NCBI GenBank assembly: GCA_026391595.1
Contig: JAPLDY010000207.1
Location: 2,778-41,103, forward strand
Source of the DNA: Bacteroidia bacterium
GTDB taxonomy: Bacteria; Bacteroidota; Bacteroidia; Bacteroidales; VadinHA17
Length of the DNA: 38,326 bases
Direction: 5' to 3'
Made by a program: the position numbers and the translations under genes. How positions within the stretch are numbered: the first letter of the stretch is position 1; each line of letters begins with the position of its first letter. The notes under the pieces were generated by a model. That model saw nothing but the letters and a program-made list of their open reading frames with translations, did no database searches and was not told the origin of the DNA. This document shows, one piece after another, positions 34,612-38,326 of this stretch.

Positions 34612-36108
34612 CTAAGCAGGCATCTTAGGCAATGACCATCCCGTCCGATATTTATGCTTAATCATCTCTGCAGCAAACTGTTTTGCATTGAGTGCAGGAT
34701 CTGTCCATTTCTTGTTAAATGTAGGATGACCGTCTGTTATTGAGAATGCGTCTTCAATACATATCTTCAAGGTTTCGGTGTCGCTGATGTTGGTGAATTC
34801 CATCTTCTCGCCATCCCATTCTAGCTCCTTGTTAAGTCCCTGGAGCCTGACAGCAAGAACTCCCATTACAACCATTTCATTGAATGGACCTGCTTCTGAA
34901 AAATCAGATTTTGATTTTACTCTGCTTGACGGAGTTTCTTTGCATGCGCGGACCCAATCCATTTCATGGCTCACCTTGTCGGGCAGCCTGCGTTCCGTCT
35001 TAGGCACGTCAGGTACTCTGCCGGAAAGCAGCCATGGTTCTCTTCCATAGCAGCCACAAATAAGAGTATCTTTTGTTCCGTGGAAGATTACACCACCGCC
35101 GCCGTTATTCATATCCTTTCCTGCTGGCCATCCTGCCGGTTTCGGAGGCTGAATTCCTCCGTCATACCATGTAACTTCAACCTGAGGTAATTTAATTTTA
35201 AAACCTTCCGGAGCAACTCTCTCCGGATAGATAAGTTTTACCATCTGTGCATGAGGCGCACAGTCAGTTAATAGAAGAGTAGAACTGCCCTGAACTTTTG
35301 TCGGGTATTTAAGTTTCAAAGATTTGAATATAGGATGCATAATATGGCAGGCCATATCACCTAGAGCTCCGGTGCCGAAATCCCACCAGCCACGCCAGTT
35401 CCATGGATGATAAATGCTGTTGTAGGGACGAACCTGTGCAGGACCAATAAACAGATCCCATTTCAGGGTTTCTGGAATTTTGTCCTCCGCAGCAGGACGG
35501 TTAAGGCCCTGTGGCCAAATAGGTCTGTCAGTGAATGCTTCGACACTGGTAACTTCTCCTATCTCGCCATTCTGGATCCATTCTACTGTAAGATTAACAC
35601 CTTCACCTGATGAACCCTGGTTACCCATCTGTGTAGCAACCTTATGTTTTGCAGACAGTTTAGTCAACAGCCTTGATTCATATACTGAATGTGTCAGGGG
35701 CTTTTGAACATATACATTCTTGCCCATTGTTAAGGCAGTAGAAGCAACGATGCAATGGGTATGGTCGGCAGTTGCAACAATGACAGCATCGATTGACTTA
35801 CCCATTTCATCGTACATCTTTCTCCAGTCCCAGTAAGGTTTGGCATTTGGATTTTCTTCAAAAACGTGTTTTGCATAAGCCCAGTCGACATCGCACAATG
35901 CTACGATATTTTCTGTATCTCTGACTGCTTTAAGATTTGAATTCCCCATTCCTCCAATACCGACAACTGCTATATTAAGCTTATCGCTTGGAGAAATTCT
36001 TCCACAGCCACCCATGACTGCGCTGGGAATTATGGTCAAACCTGCTGCAACCGCTCCGGTTGTTCCAATGAAGGTCCGGCGCGTAATGTTTTTTGATTCT
36101 TCTTTCAT
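34612..36108 (-). CDS. Tat-exported Gfo/Idh/MocA family oxidoreductase
   Basis: A 498-residue NAD(P)-dependent oxidoreductase-like protein. It begins EESKNITRRTFIGTTGAVAAGLTIIPSAVMGGCG, a Tat signal (TRRTFIG) whose end MGGC could also be a lipobox. The Rossmann domain follows with LNIAVVGIGGMGNSNLKAV, LCDVDWAYA, then VATADHTHCIVASTALTMGKNVYVQKPLTHSVYESRLL, where the EKP-type lysine motif is QKP. The C-terminal half is the substrate domain, with WNWRGWWDFGTGALGDMACH typical of the large exported Bacteroidota members. Some relatives, such as glycosyl hydrolase 109 proteins, keep NAD tightly bound. The ATG at 36106-36108 is chosen over a TTG at 36156 because it starts directly before the Tat signal. 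The substrate is unknown; nearby genes suggest sugars or uronates. Confidence 0.92.
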   Translation of the reverse strand: MKEESKNITRRTFIGTTGAVAAGLTIIPSAVMGGCGRISPSDKLNIAVVGIGGMGNSNLKAVRDTENIVALCDVDWAYAKHVFEENPNAKPYWDWRKMYDEMGKSIDAVIVATADHTHCIVASTALTMGKNVYVQKPLTHSVYESRLLTKLSAKHKVATQMGNQGSSGEGVNLTVEWIQNGEIGEVTSVEAFTDRPIWPQGLNRPAAEDKIPETLKWDLFIGPAQVRPYNSIYHPWNWRGWWDFGTGALGDMACHIMHPIFKSLKLKYPTKVQGSSTLLLTDCAPHAQMVKLIYPERVAPEGFKIKLPQVEVTWYDGGIQPPKPAGWPAGKDMNNGGGGVIFHGTKDTLICGCYGREPWLLSGRVPDVPKTERRLPDKVSHEMDWVRACKETPSSRVKSKSDFSEAGPFNEMVVMGVLAVRLQGLNKELEWDGEKMEFTNISDTETLKICIEDAFSITDGHPTFNKKWTDPALNAKQFAAEMIKHKYRTGWSLPKMPA

Positions 36109-36238
36109 TTCAGGTAGTTTTAGTGTTAATGATCCTATAAAAATAGTAAAATTCAAATTGAATCGCGATTACATAGCTCACTTTAATTTTCTATCTTTCA
36201 ACCATTACAAAAATAAAATCAGGAGGATAAAATATATC

Positions 36239-36712
36239 ATGGAAAAGAAGCATTTTCCCCTTGAAGCCAGAGAGAATTCAAAGTTTACCAGGATCTTTCA
36301 GATTATTTTCGGGATACTTTGCATTGGTATCGCACTTTACTGGGCAATATTCCAATACAGTTTATTAAATGCTGACTCAACTCTCTGGATAACAATTGTT
36401 TTCCTTGTTTCTTTCGGAGCCTATCAAATCGCTGCAGGATTCGGTAAGATAAAGAAATTCATCGAGATCGAAGGAGACAGGATTATCCTGAAACAAAATT
36501 CTTTCCTTCCTAAGATCGATATAAAACCTTCAGACCTGGAGAAGATAGAGATATTTCCGTTGAGCATCTGTTTTCTGATGGGAAAAAAGAAGAAAATGAT
36601 CCTGAGGTTCGGACTTAGTTATACTGAAATCATAAATCCTGTTAAAGATGCCGTGACTGATTTTGCCACTCTCAACGGGATTGCAACTGAGGAGATGAAG
36701 GAAGAAATTTAA
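36239..36712 (+). CDS. small membrane protein of unknown function, two helices plus C-terminal soluble domain
   Basis: A 157-residue protein. Two hydrophobic helices (about residues 20-42 and 49-69) are followed by a ~85-residue soluble part beginning FIEIEGDRIILKQNSFLPKIDIKPSDLEKIEI. The beta-rich pattern resembles small bacterial PH-like domains, but I do not recognise a family. The ATG at 36239 is chosen because a strong AGGAGG lies at 36221-36226 and the product starts with a charged MEKKHFPLE; the frame is open further upstream (to 36014) but there it only mirrors the Gfo/Idh/MocA gene. It is divergent from that gene and convergent with the LDH2-family gene. Confidence 0.72.
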   Translation: MEKKHFPLEARENSKFTRIFQIIFGILCIGIALYWAIFQYSLLNADSTLWITIVFLVSFGAYQIAAGFGKIKKFIEIEGDRIILKQNSFLPKIDIKPSDLEKIEIFPLSICFLMGKKKKMILRFGLSYTEIINPVKDAVTDFATLNGIATEEMKEEI

Positions 36713-36730
36713 TAGGCGCAAAGGCAAACC

Positions 36731-36795
36731 GCTGGCACGGGTTTGTAACCCATGCCATGAATTATCAAAGGCACCGATTACAAATCGGAGCCAGC
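36731..36795. repeat. REP-like inverted dimer of two palindromes
   Basis: Two 23-bp imperfect palindromes, 36734-36756 (core GGGTTTGTAACCC) and 36770-36792 (core CGATTACAAATCG), are inverted copies of each other, and the outer GCTGGC (36731-36736) and GCCAGC (36790-36795) also pair. The element fills the gap between convergent genes and can fold as two hairpins or one long one. Confidence 0.85.
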
Positions 36796-36799
36796 TTCA

Positions 36800-37819
36800 T
36801 TAGAGAGTGAGTATTTCCTCCCAGATGTTTTTAGCAACAGGAATTCCATTTTTCAAAGAATCCTCTTTTATCTTAAGAACATTTTCCCCAGGGTAACGGA
36901 TCCTTGTTTTTTCATCAACAGTTAATGATGCATGAAGATCGTCAATGATCGTCCTGATTGCATTTTCGATTGAAGGTGAATTTTGAAGCTTTCTGATATT
37001 AATTGCTATATAAACCTGAGACAGGGCATATTCCACTTTTCTTCCAGTAATTTCCTTAACAGAAGATCCGCCTGACAAAATTGTTGCAAGGATATCCAGA
37101 AGCAATGACAGGCTCGCTCCTTTCCAGTAACCAACCGGAAGTGTCCTCCATGAATTAAGTATCTTTTCCGGATCATTTGTCAAGGTTCCCTCCTTGTCAA
37201 ATCCACCATCATAGGGAAGCTTTTTTCCTTCGTTGGCATAAGCCTCCATCTTGCCATAGGAATAGAGCGACATAGCAAAATCGAGGACAATTGCATCTCT
37301 TCCAAAAGGTACCGCGAGAACAAACGGGTTATTGCCCAGATGCGGGTCTTTTGCTCCCCAGGCAGGCATATTTGCAATGGTGTTTGTCCATCCGATAAAA
37401 ACATATCCTCGTCTGGCTGCCTGCCACCCGTAAAAGCCACCGCGCATCCAATGATTTGTGTTAGCCATTGCGACCAGACCTATGCCGTTCGTATCAGCGA
37501 TCTCAATAGCCCTGTTTGTAGCGAAGAGTGCATTCAGCGGACCCGGACCAAGGTTCCCGTTCCACTGTTCAAGCGAACCTGATGCATTTGAAAGTGATGG
37601 TTCTGCATCAGGAACGATGTATCCGTCACGTACATTCCTGACAAATCGGGGGAACCTGTTAACACCATGGGTGTGAATACCTTCCAGACTGTTGGTGGTG
37701 AAGATATCAGCAATTTTTTCAGCTTTGATATCAATAAAACCAGTCTTAATAAGGATATCTAAGAAGACAGATTTCATTTTTTCTGCCCGGACCAATGTTA
37801 TGTTAGCTTCTGTTTTCAT
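36800..37819 (-). CDS. LDH2/malate/ureidoglycolate dehydrogenase family oxidoreductase
   Basis: A 339-residue NAD(P)-dependent dehydrogenase of the Ldh_2 family (malate, L-lactate, ureidoglycolate, 2,3-diketo-L-gulonate dehydrogenases). Typical features: EGIHTHGVNRFPRFVRNVRDGYI with the catalytic His near residue 52, LGPLNALFATNRAIEIADTNGIGLVAMANTNHWMRGGFYG, NIPAW-like NMPAWGAKDPHLGNNPFVLAVPF, and DFAMSLYSYGKM. The GYWKGASLSLLLDILATILSGG block is the conserved cofactor-domain end. Cytoplasmic, length normal. The neighbouring CE15-like esterase gene and the exported Gfo/Idh/MocA gene favour a keto-sugar acid such as diketogulonate as substrate, but this is only inference. It is separated from the esterase gene upstream by a 160-nt repeat-filled gap. 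Confidence 0.9.
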   Translation of the reverse strand: MKTEANITLVRAEKMKSVFLDILIKTGFIDIKAEKIADIFTTNSLEGIHTHGVNRFPRFVRNVRDGYIVPDAEPSLSNASGSLEQWNGNLGPGPLNALFATNRAIEIADTNGIGLVAMANTNHWMRGGFYGWQAARRGYVFIGWTNTIANMPAWGAKDPHLGNNPFVLAVPFGRDAIVLDFAMSLYSYGKMEAYANEGKKLPYDGGFDKEGTLTNDPEKILNSWRTLPVGYWKGASLSLLLDILATILSGGSSVKEITGRKVEYALSQVYIAINIRKLQNSPSIENAIRTIIDDLHASLTVDEKTRIRYPGENVLKIKEDSLKNGIPVAKNIWEEILTL

Positions 37820-37860
37820 TTGCTTATTTTATCCCCTTCCTGTTTCCACCTTTCTTTTGC

Positions 37861-37979
37861 AGACCCCCCTTTCCTGTTTCTGGTAAAAATAGACCCCCCT
37901 TTCCTGTTTCCCCCCAAGGGGGGAAAGGCTTTTTCATAGTCTCCTTCCCCCGTGGGGGAAGGCAGGGATGGGGGTCATT
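37861..37979. repeat. C-run/G-run palindromic element, copy 6, with a 20-bp direct repeat
   Basis: A 20-bp sequence starting AGACCCCCC is repeated directly at 37861-37880 and 37891-37910. TTTCCCCCC (37908-37916) faces GGGGGGAAA, CTTCCCCC (37943-37950) faces GGGGGAAG, and the right end GGCAGGGATGGGGGTCATTT matches the copy at 25667-25746. The duplicated left end suggests partial tandem duplication. Confidence 0.85.
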
Positions 37980-38326
37980 TTATTCCCAGACCTTATCAGC
38001 AAAATCCATGTACCAGTTCCAGTCTTTCAACAACATATTATGAACACCATCCCTTACGTGGAAAGCGACCTTACCTCCTATTACCGGTTTATTAAGCGGT
38101 GGCATGGTTTCCGGCAAGCCCGATCCTGTTTTCAGAAGCTTATAAACCGGAAGGGAATTGTAAAGTGCTATGTATGAACCTTTTGGATCACCCCACAGGT
38201 CTTCGTCAGCACAGGTTACATAGAGAGCCCGGGGGGCAATTAATCCAAGCAGCATGTGCATATCCACAGGCATTGCATTTTCGTTGTTGTTGTATTTCCT
38301 GTAGTTGAGACAGAACCAGTGAGGAA
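37980..38326 (-). CDS. CE15-like glucuronoyl methylesterase, C-terminal fragment
   Basis: The last 114 codons of a gene that runs off the right edge of the window, about a quarter of a full-length family member. The fragment reads PHWFCLNYRKYNNNENAMPVDMHMLLGLIAPRALYVTC, then ADEDLWGDPKGSY and AFHVRDGVHNMLLKDWNWYMDFAD. These are the conserved C-terminal blocks of CE15 4-O-methyl-glucuronoyl methylesterases, which cut ester bonds between glucuronic acid of xylan and lignin; the histidine of FHVRDGVH would be the catalytic one. An in-frame ATG at 38273 is internal, since the conserved sequence extends upstream of it to the edge. Signal peptide and catalytic serine lie outside the window. Confidence 0.85.
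   Translation of the reverse strand, partial: PHWFCLNYRKYNNNENAMPVDMHMLLGLIAPRALYVTCADEDLWGDPKGSYIALYNSLPVYKLLKTGSGLPETMPPLNKPVIGGKVAFHVRDGVHNMLLKDWNWYMDFADKVWE

Noticed and set aside
36109-36156. TTG start for the Gfo/Idh/MocA gene
   Set aside because: The 16 added residues are hydrophobic and precede the Tat motif in an unnatural way; the ATG at 36108 gives a normal Tat signal.
36014-36238. In-frame upstream extension of the small membrane protein gene
   Set aside because: The extra 75 codons run antisense through the N-terminal Tat signal of the Gfo/Idh/MocA gene, and a good ATG with AGGAGG exists at 36239.
37861-37910. Two 20-bp direct repeats separated by 10 bp, considered as a CRISPR remnant
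   Set aside because: The spacer is only 10 bp, there are only two units, and the sequence belongs to the C-run palindromic element family.

Overview
The window comes from a Bacteroidota chromosome, most likely an uncultured Bacteroidales/Marinilabiliales-type lineage. Four things support this. There is a secreted C25 (gingipain-like) protease with a type IX secretion C-terminal sorting domain. There is a giant propeller/Y_Y_Y sensor fused to a SpoIIE phosphatase. DUF4831 and DUF6599 proteins are present. Several promoters fit the Bacteroidota consensus TTTG-N19-TAnnTTTG. Codon use and base composition look fairly uniform, except for an AT-rich glycosyltransferase pair near the left edge. No tRNA, rRNA, CRISPR array, phage or insertion sequence was recognised.

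Layout. 1-5836: an acyl-CoA (propionyl/methylmalonyl-type) carboxylase locus, with the carboxyltransferase (truncated by the window edge), biotin carboxylase and biotin carrier; two membrane-linked glycosyltransferase genes sit between the first and second of these. 5838-9237: a PepD-type dipeptidase (minus), then a PiT phosphate transporter plus its DUF47 partner behind a good promoter. 9362-12335: a cupin, an MFS transporter with a ~108-residue extracytoplasmic insertion, and a secreted thioredoxin-fold protein. 12462-17173: a DUF4831 lipoprotein with bifunctional NAD(P)HX repair enzyme Nnr, divergent from a POT-family peptide transporter. 17424-21946: a threonine operon thrA-thrC-thrH, in which ThrH (a phosphoserine:homoserine phosphotransferase family) occupies the place usually held by homoserine kinase; a terminator-like hairpin and an 11-codon mini-ORF precede thrA.

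22021-33854: an envelope-oriented region. It holds a DoxX membrane domain fused through an internal twin-arginine motif to a TIM-barrel-like domain; DUF6599; a Tat-exported aldo/keto reductase with two Fe-S motifs; a secreted metallo-beta-lactamase-fold hydrolase; the sensor-SpoIIE phosphatase; and, divergently, the C25 protease. The four minus-strand genes (sensor, MBL, AKR, DUF6599) are closely spaced and could form an operon. 33900-38326: an HD hydrolase, a Tat-exported Gfo/Idh/MocA oxidoreductase, a small membrane protein, an LDH2-family dehydrogenase and the C-terminal end of a CE15-like glucuronoyl esterase, suggesting carbohydrate/uronate metabolism.

Intergenic gaps carry three families of palindromic repeats: C-run/G-run hairpin elements (six copies), CGCAAAG inverted repeats (two copies) and one REP-like inverted dimer. 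Most lie at gene 3' ends or between convergent genes and could double as terminators. The most interesting single gene is the DoxX-RR-TIM barrel fusion at 22021-23565, which looks like a polytopic protein with a Sec-type N-terminal part and a Tat-type last helix.
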